Shown here: positions 8,202-16,645 of the stretch, in pieces
Position numbering within the stretch: position 1 is the stretch's first letter
Layout of the letters: each line of letters starts with the position of its first letter
DNA from: Bacillus sp. AFS041924
Lineage (GTDB): Bacteria > Bacillota > Bacilli > Bacillales > Bacillaceae_G
NCBI RefSeq assembly: GCF_002577195.1
Contig: NZ_NULG01000094.1
Coordinates: 1 to 64,000 of the forward strand
Direction: 5' to 3'
DNA: 64,000 nucleotides
The notes under the pieces: generated by a model
Databases searched by the model: none
The model's input: only the letters and a program-made list of their open reading frames with translations
Told to the model about the DNA's origin: nothing
Made by a program: the position numbers and the translations under genes

Positions 8202-8828
8202 ATGATATTAATCGAGGTTTTTGTTTATGCAGGTATTATAGCTGCAAGCATTTCAGGTACTTTGGTCGGTATTCAAAAGAAATTAGATTTATTCGGTGTT
8301 GTTTTTTTAGCTGCATGTACAGCGTTAGGCGGGGGATTAATTCGTGATATTATTTTAGGTCAAACGGTACCGAATGCTTTTGCAAAACCTCAATATTTTA
8401 TTGTAAGTACAGTAGTTTCAATTGTAACTTGGTTATTTTATCAACGTACATTGCAGTTCCAATCAACTTTAATAATAACTGATGCGATTGGTCTTGGTGT
8501 TTTTACAGCAGTTGGTTCGTATTCAGCAATTGATTATGGTTTAAAAGGTTCATTTTTAATTATTTCAATGGGATTAATCACTGGAATTGGTGGTGGAATC
8601 ATGCGTGATGTTTTCGCAAGAGAAATTCCATTTGTATTCCAAAAAGAAATTTATGCAATAGCAGCAATAATTGGATCGGTATCAATTTTGTTTACACATG
8701 GTGAATTTTCAAAACTACATTCATTGTACATTTGTTTTTTAATTACAACTGCTATTCGAATTATTGCAGTACGATATAAAGTTAATTTCCCTATTCGAAA
8801 TGTAAATGACAAATCATTTTTACTCTAA
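8202..8828 (+). CDS. TRIC-type trimeric cation channel (UPF0126 family)
   Basis: 208 residues, seven predicted membrane helices and two internal repeats, each with the GGGLIRD / GGGIMRD motif (around residues 48-54 and 134-140) that defines prokaryotic TRIC channels. Family members conduct monovalent cations across the cytoplasmic membrane. AAGGGGATAG precedes the ATG. A plausible promoter, TTTACA-17-TAATAG, lies at about 8118-8146. Downstream hairpins end the unit. Confidence 0.88.
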   Translation: MILIEVFVYAGIIAASISGTLVGIQKKLDLFGVVFLAACTALGGGLIRDIILGQTVPNAFAKPQYFIVSTVVSIVTWLFYQRTLQFQSTLIITDAIGLGVFTAVGSYSAIDYGLKGSFLIISMGLITGIGGGIMRDVFAREIPFVFQKEIYAIAAIIGSVSILFTHGEFSKLHSLYICFLITTAIRIIAVRYKVNFPIRNVNDKSFLL

Positions 8829-8884
8829 GCTTAACATAATGTTAAGCTATTTTTAATGGTCCTAACCAAATGATTAGGACCATT
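8828..8884 (+). terminator. Two consecutive hairpins after the TRIC gene
   Basis: AGCTTAAC (8828-8835) pairs with GTTAAGCT (8841-8848), followed by ATTTTT. A second stem AATGGTCCTA (8855-8864) / TAGGACCATT (8875-8884) follows. The first ends the plus-strand gene. The second lies just before the stop of the minus-strand reductase and may serve it. Confidence 0.75.
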
Positions 8885-8890
8885 CATATA

Positions 8891-9442
8891 TTACTTAGAA
8901 GCACATTTTGATTCTAAGTATTCTTTATATAAAATTTCTTTTTGTACATATTCTTTTAATTCATCCATTACATCAGCAACTTTTGCAAATGCTTCTGGTT
9001 TTACAACTGTATCATTTACGAAATCAACTGGATCTAAGACTAATTGTTTCGGTAATGCATTTCCATATACACCACGAATAACTGTTCTCATATTATTTAA
9101 AGCGTTAATTCCGCCTTTTCCACCACCAGCTACTGCTAATAAAGAAATTGGTTTTTTCTTAAAGGGCTCTGAGCCTAAAAGTTCAACTAAGTTTTTTAAT
9201 GCTCCACTCATTGCATTATTGTACTCTGGCGTACAAAGCACGATTCCATCTGCTTTAACTAGTAATTCTTTAATCGCTTTAACTGATTCTAATTCTTTTT
9301 GTTCAGCTTCTCCGTTATATAGAGGAACTTGTTCAAATGCTAAATCTAAAATTGAATAATTATTAGACTCTGCAATTTGTTTTGCTAAGAATCTAGTTCT
9401 ACCATTTGCTCTTGGTGAACCATTTACTACGACGATATTCAT
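8891..9442 (-). CDS. NADPH-dependent FMN reductase family protein
   Basis: 183 residues of the flavodoxin-like FMN_red family. The phosphate-binding loop of FMN is NGSPRANGRT at residues 8-17. TPEYNNAMSGALKNLVELL is the second flavin-contacting motif, and AVAGGGKGGINAL the third. Members reduce FMN, quinones, azo dyes or chromate using NAD(P)H in the cytoplasm; the in vivo substrate is open. A good GAGGGGA site precedes the ATG. Confidence 0.88.
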   Translation of the reverse strand: MNIVVVNGSPRANGRTRFLAKQIAESNNYSILDLAFEQVPLYNGEAEQKELESVKAIKELLVKADGIVLCTPEYNNAMSGALKNLVELLGSEPFKKKPISLLAVAGGGKGGINALNNMRTVIRGVYGNALPKQLVLDPVDFVNDTVVKPEAFAKVADVMDELKEYVQKEILYKEYLESKCASK

Positions 9443-9708
9443 TTAAATTCCCCTCACACATTTTAAATTTATTGTCTCTGTATTTTGAAAATCTTTTACC
9501 AAAAACTCTTTAAAACTACAAATTATAGTATAAATGAAAACAAAATATTTGCCTAATATTTCATACTGAATTTAAAGAAAACTTAGTCAATAATTTTGAG
9601 TTAGTGTAGACGTTAAAGGAATTTTATATCATTGAAATAATAGTTATGTTTAGTATATACTTATTTGACAGAATATTGAGATTACAAATGAAACGGATGT
9701 GATACATA

Positions 9709-10623
9709 TTGGGGAAATTGACTGTAAATAAAAAGGCGACAATTAGTATCATTTTTGCAATGGCTACATTCGGAACAGTAGGTTTCGTCGCACCTAAAAC
9801 TGGTTTGAAAGCTATAGATTTAGTTTTTATTAGATGTGCGTTTGCAAGCATATTTTTAATTTCTGTCTGGTATTTTTCAGGATTAGCAAAAAAAGAATCA
9901 TTTAATAAGAAAGATATAACACTTTCGTTATTTAGTGGGATCTTATTAGTTTTAAACTGGGTATTTTTATTTAAATCATTCGAAAATCTATCAGTTACAA
10001 TCTCAATTTCAATCTATTACTTAGCTCCAGTTATTTTATTCTTATTAGGAAGTTTAATTTATAAGGAAAAAATTACACTCGTTCCTTTACTAGGAGTATT
10101 AAGTAGTTTTATAGGATCAATCCTTTTATCCGGTATTAATTCTGATTTTACAATTGATAAATTCCTTTCTTCTGGTGTAATTTGGGCATTTCTTGCTGCA
10201 ATCTTTTATGGATTTTTAATGATTGTAAATAAAGGAATTACACAAACAAGCTCGTACTTTACTACACTACTTCAGACAACATTAGGCTTTCTATTATTAA
10301 TCCCTTTTGTAAAATTTGGTTCTTTTCAGCATTTGAATCTTGAAAACTGGAGTTTTATTTTAATTATTGGATTTGTACATACGGGCATCATTTATGCATT
10401 ATTTTTTGGTAATATTCGATTTTTACCTTCTAATATGATTGCTGTTTTAACATTCTTAGATCCTGCAGTTGCGATTGTATTAGACACAGTAATTACTGGA
10501 TTTAAGCCAACAACAACACAAGTAATTGGAATTTTCATGACATTTATTGGTATTGCTTTAATTTTGTTATTGAATTCGCCAAAAAAAGTATCACAAAATT
10601 CAAATGAAAAAATTGCAAACTAG
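9709..10623 (+). CDS. EamA-family (DMT) transporter
   Basis: 304 residues with ten membrane helices and the duplicated EamA architecture: the first repeat covers about residues 8-138, the second about 151-290. The second half carries the typical FLDPAVAIVLDTVITG segment. DMT/EamA proteins export or import metabolites such as amino acids or nucleosides; the substrate is unknown. The frame opens at TTG 9709 after a weak GGATGTG site. An internal ATG at 9759 is possible but would clip the first helix. Confidence 0.82.
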   Translation: MGKLTVNKKATISIIFAMATFGTVGFVAPKTGLKAIDLVFIRCAFASIFLISVWYFSGLAKKESFNKKDITLSLFSGILLVLNWVFLFKSFENLSVTISISIYYLAPVILFLLGSLIYKEKITLVPLLGVLSSFIGSILLSGINSDFTIDKFLSSGVIWAFLAAIFYGFLMIVNKGITQTSSYFTTLLQTTLGFLLLIPFVKFGSFQHLNLENWSFILIIGFVHTGIIYALFFGNIRFLPSNMIAVLTFLDPAVAIVLDTVITGFKPTTTQVIGIFMTFIGIALILLLNSPKKVSQNSNEKIAN

Positions 10624-10653
10624 TTAAACACCGCGAAAAGAACTGTAACTTCA

Positions 10654-10682
10654 TTGTCAAATTATTCTAAAAGGACTATAAT
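10654..10682 (+). promoter_or_regulatory. Strong sigma-A promoter for antisense RNA
   Basis: TTGTCA (10654-10659), a 17-base spacer, and a perfect TATAAT (10677-10682) on the plus strand. No plus-strand coding gene follows. The transcript would start near 10690 and run convergently into the 3' part of the small toxin-like gene, which is the expected arrangement for a type I antitoxin RNA. Confidence 0.75.
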
Positions 10683-10689
10683 GAAATCA

Positions 10690-10825
10690 TAAAGAATATA
10701 CTAAAAAGGGATGTGCTGTGAACACACCCCTTCCGAGTAGTAATTGTAAAGTTGCTTTCCTCGGATCCCAGTGAAGAAATAATCACCACAACCATTCGAG
10801 GGGTAGGGTGGTTATTTTTTTTTGC
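10690..10825 (+). ncRNA. Predicted antisense antitoxin RNA
   Basis: The RNA is inferred from the promoter at 10654-10682. It ends at a hairpin in which AATAATCACCAC pairs with GTGGTTATT, followed by a run of T at about 10814-10822. It would be roughly 130 nt and complementary to the toxin mRNA 3' end and the last codons. Transcription itself is not shown by the sequence. Confidence 0.6.
10703..10730 (-). terminator. Terminator of toxin mRNA
   Basis: On the minus strand GGGGTGTG, loop TTCACA, GCACATCCC, then TTTTTAG. It lies about 80 bases after the stop of the 35-residue peptide, giving the toxin transcript a long structured 3' region that overlaps the antisense RNA. Confidence 0.75.
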
Positions 10826-10919
10826 TAATAGAAATGATAATACCGATTATACTCAAGATTACAGTTGCAGTTATTCCAACACATTGAATAATTAAATTTG
10901 CAATCTCATAACCAGTCAC
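10812..10919 (-). CDS. Small hydrophobic toxin-like peptide (Hol-Tox type)
   Basis: A 35-residue peptide starting at GTG. It has a short polar N-terminus MTGYEIANLI, one membrane helix of about 20 residues rich in isoleucine, and a KKK tail. This 'MT.YE...' + helix + lysine-tail pattern is that of putative holin-like toxins (PF16935) in type I toxin-antitoxin loci of Bacillota. GGGAGGTGG is an unusually strong ribosome binding site, eight or so bases upstream. The convergent antisense promoter supports the assignment. It would insert in the cytoplasmic membrane. Toxicity is not demonstrated. Confidence 0.72.
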   Translation of the reverse strand: MTGYEIANLIIQCVGITATVILSIIGIIISISKKK

Positions 10920-11081
10920 CTTACCACCTCCCTTCTTAGCGAAGAAAGGCACCTACCACAACTCTACTCTACCTAATTTTACCATAAGTATATCCAAAGC
11001 ACCAGAATGTATGTTCTGTTTTTTTAGTATACAAATGAAATGATATAGAGAATTTTTTAGTTATAAAAGTAATATAAAAAA

Positions 11082-11104
11082 CTCACTTGTAATTTACAAA
11101 TGAG
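11082..11104 (-). terminator. Terminator after 29-residue peptide gene
   Basis: CTCATTTGTAA and TTACAAGTGAG (minus strand) pair with one wobble and a one-base centre, followed by TTTTTTATA. Confidence 0.65.
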
Positions 11105-11135
11105 CTTATAGATTAATTTATTATATTAACAATTA

Positions 11136-11225
11136 TTAATTTAAAAGATATGTCATCAAGAAAATTACAAATACTGTTAAACCCGCTGATATTTTTAAGT
11201 TCCTACCTAAATTTAAATGATTCAC
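11136..11225 (-). CDS. Possible 29-residue single-TM peptide
   Basis: A short minus-strand frame, starting at GTG 11225 (or ATG 11228), encodes a peptide of charged N-terminus NHLNLGRNLK followed by one helix (ISAGLTVFVIFLMTYLL). AGGAG at 11231-11235 fits GTG 11225 with five bases between; a frame from ATG 11243 has no site. A convincing terminator follows. The size and shape resemble type I toxins or small membrane regulators, but I do not recognise a family. Confidence 0.4.
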   Translation of the reverse strand: MNHLNLGRNLKISAGLTVFVIFLMTYLLN

Positions 11226-11451
11226 CATATCTCCTACTTTCATTTTATATATTGTTTTTTGATTTATTATTCTTCTATTATTTTTAATAATTTTTAGAAA
11301 AACCTTTTTGCTACAAATCTATAGTACTAAATATTCTGTTTTATTACCATGTATAAATTGTGAACTATATTCTATGTAAGTTTTCCAACAATTCCAACCG
11401 TTATATTGACATATTTATTTAATCATTAAAAGTTATATTTAAAACAAAAAA

Positions 11452-11480
11452 ACTCATTTCGAATTTTCGTTGAAATGAGC
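11452..11480 (-). terminator. Terminator of UvrA-like gene
   Basis: CTCATTTC and GAAATGAG, at 11453-11460 and 11472-11479, form a stem with T-runs on both sides, so it works on either strand. It is just after the stop of the minus-strand gene at 11491. The sequence between 11226 and 11452 shows no other gene. Confidence 0.75.
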
Positions 11481-11490
11481 TTTTTTGTCG

Positions 11491-14400
11491 TTAATTATTT
11501 TGAATCAAACATTGATATACTGCCATCATATCTTTTTTATTTAATTCCCTTATGCGATTAAAAATTGGAATATCTTTAACATCTTCTGATGATAAGTGAT
11601 CTGGAACAATATCACATACTTTACCAGTAAGCCATGTTTGAACGTCTACTCCTTCAACAAGCTGTTGACGTCCATTCTCATTAATCCCACTAGCTAAACA
11701 GCTAACACATGGAATAGTTAATTTATGTATCCCATCATGAAGATTATCTTCAGAGATCACTTTTTTCCCTTTACAGAAAGGACAAGGATTACTTGCTTTT
11801 ACTTTATTAATTAGTGTAACAATTTTTTTATATCCAAATGCTTCATAAACATATGTTAATTTTTTGAATTTACCATTTGTGAAATATTTGTCAATAATAT
11901 CTTCTCTAGTTTCAAATATATCTTTAAAATCAGTGATTGTTACTAAGTTTTTACTGCTTATTTCTTCAATATTCGCTTTCAAACGATCCCAAAATGGCAA
12001 TGCATTTTGTAAGACTATTTCATATCCAACAAAACTTGCTTGTTGTATTTCAAGCATTTTTAAAGCAACTTGTTGCTCTCGAGTAAGTAATGAAGCGTCT
12101 ACTGTCAAATTAGTGTTAGTGTCTCCACCTACAATCGATTTTATTTTTTCTAAGACTGGCAGCTGGCCAACTGTTTTAATTACTTGATCTACAGGTTGAT
12201 TTATTATTTCACGAATATCACATTCACCGAACATTAATTTTTTGCGGTGGTTTAATACTGTACCATCACAAATTGGACATAAGACTTGTTCTTTTGAAGT
12301 TTTCATACTCTCTTTAATAGATGATTTGGAAATAGACATATATCTTCCAATAATAATATTAAAGCCTTCCCATAATCTTTGCGTCTTACCTGCTTTGTCG
12401 TAAAACGTTTTATCCCAGTAACCATATAAAAAAGTATGTTTCTCTGCTTCAGACATCTCATTATAGCTTTTACTAATATCCTGTCCAAGTTCCTTTTTAA
12501 TTTCATCAAAAAGGAATTGTAATTTAGGATATTGGTAATATTTTAAAACTTCCATTACATCAGGATGTAATAAACCTTCCCAAAATGGAACCTTTTTGTC
12601 TTGAATGACAACATCAATATCAAACTTTTCTATTACTCGACGACCAGAGCAGGATGGACAATGATTTTCTTGGGTATAAAAGTCAAAACTTCTTGTATCT
12701 TTGTTAGTCGGATGTGAGGCTACAATCTGATTAATTAGTCCGCCAATTTCATATAAAAATGTATATTGACTATATAAGTGTCTTTCTAAATCAATTGCGA
12801 TAACTGGAACAATCGCATCAGATTCATATTCTCCATAAATAAGTCTTGCCATTGATGAAAGACTTTTTAAAATTCCACCTTTATAGATGTTTTCTGCATT
12901 TTTAAAATAATTTATATGATTTTCTTGTATATAACGAACTCCATTTTGTACCTTAAGGGCTGATGGAATATGCGTTTGACGCTTTGCTTTATTTGTTTTT
13001 TTATGATTAAAATAGTCATCATGACTGACAACATCTAGTTGTTCAACAGGAGTGATCTTTCTTTTGCCAAAATCTACTATATAATCTGAGCTTTCTAACA
13101 TATATGCATTATGTTCAATCATCATTATGGTGATCGATTCATCTTTTAGAATTTCTCGAACACTATCGATGAATTGATTTAAAATATTTTGTGATAAACC
13201 TTTTGACGGTTCATCAAAAATGAATAGTGTATGTGGATTTCTTGAATTCGAAAATAATTCAGAAACTAAATGGACACATTGAAATTCACCAGTTGATAGT
13301 GTTTGTGTTTTTCTTTCTAAGGTAAGATAGCCAAGACCGAGTTTGATTAGTAAGCTTAATCGCTTATGTGCGATATCTTCGTTCGGAAGTTCCTCAATAA
13401 TATCTTCGATTGAGCGTTGGAAAATATCATCAATTTCATCACTATATTTTGTTAGCTTTCTTTTTATATCTAAAAATGTAGCAACTGTTGAACGACTCGT
13501 AATTGATTGGTTGCGATCCTGTCCAACCATCACTAATTTATCTTTTGGATATCGCTTAAAAAAATCTCTAGACATACACTCATTTACAAGAGTTGATTTA
13601 CCACATCCAGACTCACCGGTAAATGTTATTAGTCTATTTTTAGGGATTTGAATTTCTGGAATTTGGATATTACGACAATGTAAATCTTTAAATTCATAAT
13701 ACTCACTTGGCATATCCTGATTTCGTTCCCAATAAATAGGCTTTGGTCGCGGAGATTCCTCTACTATTTTCCCTCCATATTTACCACTTCCAGGTCCGAA
13801 AAATACTTGATCATCTGTCGCGTTTAGCACTGTATCGGAATGGTCAATTAACCATATTTGGTTTTTAAATCCTAATTCTTTTATCTCATCTAAAATTCTA
13901 TTTAAAGTTTCATGATCAAGACCAACCGAAATTTCATCAATAATAATAGTTGTATTTTCACTAGTTGCCATAAATTCGGCTAAGTAAAGTCGAGTTAATT
14001 CTCCACCAGATAAAGTTCCGGTAATTCGATTTAATGATAAATAACCAATATTCATTTTAATTATATTATTAAGTAAGTGCCGTTTTGCTTCGCTAATATG
14101 TAATTCATCTGCAAGAGATAAGATTGTTTCTACACTTAAGTTATTAATATCTGAAATAGAATGTGGTCGCTCAAATACCTCAATTTTATATTCCTCAACT
14201 TTTTGATTATAACGATTTCCTTTACATTTTTTACATTCTACATTTTTCGTAATGCCGCGACCTTTACAATCAGGACACCAGCCTAATTCATTATTGAATG
14301 AAAAAACTTCAGGAGATTGATTAAATATTTCTGCAAGCCTTACACGGATGTCTTTAAAAACACCAGTATGAGTTCCAAGTGTAGAACGTGGATTAGTAGA

Positions 14401-14667
14401 AATAGAAGATTTACCAAGAAAAAGTACTAATGGCACTTCTTCCATTTTAATCGCACTAAAGTTTGTTTCCATAATGTTTGGAAATAAATATTGATATTCT
14501 GCCTTTGGTAATAAAGAAACTAGTCTCTTCTTTGATTCCTCACCAATTGTTTGACAAAAAGTTGTTTTACCAGAACCAGATAATCCTGCAATTCCTAACG
14601 AGTGATTCTCGGGTAAAATTGCATCTAATTTATTAATATTATTTGCAATTAATTGACTTATTTTCAA
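11491..14667 (-). CDS. Non-canonical UvrA-like ATPase with three zinc-motif regions
   Basis: 1058 residues, cytoplasmic. ABC unit 1: Walker A GLSGSGKTT (about 28-36), a zinc module CPDCKGRG...CKKCKGN (about 129-148), signature TLSGGE, Walker B TTIIIDE. ABC unit 2: Walker A TGESGCGKST (about 348), signature TLSTGE, Walker B LFIFDEPSKGLS, but no zinc module between them. A C-terminal part of nearly 500 residues adds CPSCSGRR, CPICDGT and CPFCKGKK...CVSC plus a degenerate signature-like LTREQQVALKMLE. The UvrB-binding domain of canonical UvrA is not recognisable. Relatives include UvrA2 and antibiotic self-resistance proteins of the DrrC type. DNA or drug-damage binding is plausible, canonical excision repair less so. 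Start is TTG with AGAGGA upstream. Confidence 0.75.
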   Translation of the reverse strand: MKISQLIANNINKLDAILPENHSLGIAGLSGSGKTTFCQTIGEESKKRLVSLLPKAEYQYLFPNIMETNFSAIKMEEVPLVLFLGKSSISTNPRSTLGTHTGVFKDIRVRLAEIFNQSPEVFSFNNELGWCPDCKGRGITKNVECKKCKGNRYNQKVEEYKIEVFERPHSISDINNLSVETILSLADELHISEAKRHLLNNIIKMNIGYLSLNRITGTLSGGELTRLYLAEFMATSENTTIIIDEISVGLDHETLNRILDEIKELGFKNQIWLIDHSDTVLNATDDQVFFGPGSGKYGGKIVEESPRPKPIYWERNQDMPSEYYEFKDLHCRNIQIPEIQIPKNRLITFTGESGCGKSTLVNECMSRDFFKRYPKDKLVMVGQDRNQSITSRSTVATFLDIKRKLTKYSDEIDDIFQRSIEDIIEELPNEDIAHKRLSLLIKLGLGYLTLERKTQTLSTGEFQCVHLVSELFSNSRNPHTLFIFDEPSKGLSQNILNQFIDSVREILKDESITIMMIEHNAYMLESSDYIVDFGKRKITPVEQLDVVSHDDYFNHKKTNKAKRQTHIPSALKVQNGVRYIQENHINYFKNAENIYKGGILKSLSSMARLIYGEYESDAIVPVIAIDLERHLYSQYTFLYEIGGLINQIVASHPTNKDTRSFDFYTQENHCPSCSGRRVIEKFDIDVVIQDKKVPFWEGLLHPDVMEVLKYYQYPKLQFLFDEIKKELGQDISKSYNEMSEAEKHTFLYGYWDKTFYDKAGKTQRLWEGFNIIIGRYMSISKSSIKESMKTSKEQVLCPICDGTVLNHRKKLMFGECDIREIINQPVDQVIKTVGQLPVLEKIKSIVGGDTNTNLTVDASLLTREQQVALKMLEIQQASFVGYEIVLQNALPFWDRLKANIEEISSKNLVTITDFKDIFETREDIIDKYFTNGKFKKLTYVYEAFGYKKIVTLINKVKASNPCPFCKGKKVISEDNLHDGIHKLTIPCVSCLASGINENGRQQLVEGVDVQTWLTGKVCDIVPDHLSSEDVKDIPIFNRIRELNKKDMMAVYQCLIQNN

Positions 14668-14983
14668 ATTTAGATCCTCTCTTGTCTCATAATATTTAGA
14701 TTAATTATGTATGTTCATTCCTTATATGACCTTTAATAGATACAAATATACTTACTTTATTTATTTTAACAATTTTAGACAATTCAATCTATATTCGGTT
14801 AATAATAAAATGTTTTATAGAGGTAAGATTTCACTAAAATTTCAATAAACCGAAATTTAATTTCTTAATTTTTAAGATTATTTTGAAATTTTATTTCATT
14901 TTTTATAGACAATACTTTCCAACTTTGGTAGTTTAATAGTATGTAAGCGCTACTAATATAATAGAAAGTAAGGTGGAACACTT
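14668..14983. other. Divergent intergenic region
   Basis: No coding frame with a ribosome binding site is visible. It carries the start signals of the minus-strand UvrA-like gene at its left end and the promoter with a cre-like site of the YngK-like gene at its right end. Confidence 0.5.
14942..14962 (+). promoter_or_regulatory. -10 box with overlapping cre-like site
   Basis: TGTAAGCGCTACTA (14942-14955) matches 12 of 14 positions of the CcpA cre consensus and directly abuts TATAAT at 14957-14962. The -35 region is weak (TTTAAT at 14932). Repression by CcpA during growth on preferred sugars is inferred. Confidence 0.5.
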
Positions 14984-16585
14984 ATGAAGAAAAGAAAACT
15001 TGGAAAATATGCGATTGCTGCAACTGTAGGTGCATCTCTATTATTTCAACAAATTCAAATTGTTCAAGCTGAATCTACTTCACAGTATTCAGTCCCTCCA
15101 AAGCATGAACTACGAGCAGCTTGGATTGCATCAGTTACAAATATTGATTGGCCATCAGCAACTGGATTGTCTGAAATGCAACAAAAGTCGGAGTTTATTA
15201 AACTATTAAACGATGTAGAAAAAATGGGGATGAATTCAGTCGTTGTACAAATTAAACCGACGGCTGATGCCTTTTATCCTTCTGAATATGGTCCTTGGTC
15301 TAAATTCTTAACTGGTACACAAGGTAAAGATCCAGGTTATGATCCCCTTGCATTTATGGTTGAAGAAGCACATAAACGTAATATTGAATTTCACGCTTGG
15401 TTTAATCCATATCGTATTACAATGCCACGTACTACACCAGGTGATGCGACATTAGACGACTTAAATACTTTAGCCGAAAATCATCCTGCAAGAAAACATC
15501 CTGATTGGGTAATTCCATACGGAAAGCAATTATATTTTGATCCAGGTAATCCTGATACTCGTCAATTTATTATTGATGGAATGATGGAAGTTGTAAAAAA
15601 ATATGATATCGATGCAGTACATTTAGACGATTATTTTTATCCATATCGTATTGCGGGTCAAGAATTCCCTGATCGAGTTTCATATGAAAAATACGGTAAA
15701 GAAAAATTTGCTAATATAGATGATTGGCGTCGTGACAATGTTAATCAATTCGTAAAACTTCTTCATACTTCTATTAAAAATGAGAAATCTTATGTAAAAT
15801 TTGGAATTAGTCCATTTGGAGTTTGGCGAAATATAGCAAAAGATCCTACTGGTTCAAATACAACAGCTGGTCAAACAAATTATGATGATCTTTTCGCAGA
15901 TACGAGAGAATGGATTAATAAAGATTATCTAGATTATATTACACCTCAAATTTACTGGAATATCGGATTTGATGCAGCCGCTTACGATACTCTTGCAAAT
16001 TGGTGGTCCAATGAAGTTAAAGGCAAGAATGTAGATTTATATATTGGACAAGCTGATTACAAAATTAATGCTAACAATGAAGCGTGGGCAAAGCCTGACG
16101 AATTACCAAATCAAATTGCTTTAAATCGTACAATTCCTGAAATAAAAGGAAGTATGCATTTTTCAATTAAAGACTTGAATCGAAATCCACTTGGAATTAA
16201 AGATCGATTAAGTGGGGATGTATATAAAACTAAAGCGTTAATTCCTTCAATGCCTTGGTTAGATGATCAAGCACCAAAGAAACCAAAATTTGATAAAGCT
16301 GTTCGAACAAATGATGGCATTCAGCTTACTTTAAATACTCATCCAAACGATAAAGATGTTTCCTATTATGTTGTTTACCGTTTTGATGGATCTCATAGTG
16401 GTAACATTAATGATCCAAGAAATATCTTAACGACTGTTCGCAAATCAGACAACGGGAAAACATCATATATCGATACAACAGCCATTAAAGATCAAGATTA
16501 TACTTATGAAATAACTGCAGTTGATCGTCTTCATAATGAAAGTAAGGAAAGTAAACAAATTAAAGTAAATGCTATTAAGAAATAA
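14984..16585 (+). CDS. Secreted YngK-like GH10-fold glycosidase (DUF187/GHL10)
   Basis: 533 residues. A signal peptide spans about residues 1-29, with a basic MKKRKLGKY start, a hydrophobic core and a cut after VQA. The catalytic TIM barrel begins HELRAAWIASVTNIDWPS and contains family phrases such as VVVQIKPTADAFYPSEYGPW, FHAWFNPYRIT, VHLDDYFYPY and YITPQIYWN. A C-terminal fibronectin-III-like domain follows (about 430-533). B. subtilis YngK has the same layout. The family is thought to act on cell-wall or exported glycans; the substrate is unproven. AAGGTGG precedes the ATG. Confidence 0.88.
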   Translation: MKKRKLGKYAIAATVGASLLFQQIQIVQAESTSQYSVPPKHELRAAWIASVTNIDWPSATGLSEMQQKSEFIKLLNDVEKMGMNSVVVQIKPTADAFYPSEYGPWSKFLTGTQGKDPGYDPLAFMVEEAHKRNIEFHAWFNPYRITMPRTTPGDATLDDLNTLAENHPARKHPDWVIPYGKQLYFDPGNPDTRQFIIDGMMEVVKKYDIDAVHLDDYFYPYRIAGQEFPDRVSYEKYGKEKFANIDDWRRDNVNQFVKLLHTSIKNEKSYVKFGISPFGVWRNIAKDPTGSNTTAGQTNYDDLFADTREWINKDYLDYITPQIYWNIGFDAAAYDTLANWWSNEVKGKNVDLYIGQADYKINANNEAWAKPDELPNQIALNRTIPEIKGSMHFSIKDLNRNPLGIKDRLSGDVYKTKALIPSMPWLDDQAPKKPKFDKAVRTNDGIQLTLNTHPNDKDVSYYVVYRFDGSHSGNINDPRNILTTVRKSDNGKTSYIDTTAIKDQDYTYEITAVDRLHNESKESKQIKVNAIKK

Positions 16586-16597
16586 TCTAAAAGTTAA

Positions 16598-16625
16598 AGA
16601 GCTTCCAATTCTACATGGAAGCTCT
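16598..16625. terminator. Terminator between yngK-like and recQ genes
   Basis: AGAGCTTCCA (16598-16607) pairs exactly with TGGAAGCTCT (16616-16625) around an 8-base loop. It lies between two convergent genes and probably serves both. Confidence 0.8.
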
Positions 16626-16645
16626 TCTCATTAATGAATTTTTTA

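Noticed and set aside
13343-13651. Plus-strand frame of 102 residues
   Set aside because: Opposite strand of the UvrA-like gene, low-complexity serine/isoleucine-rich, no start signals.
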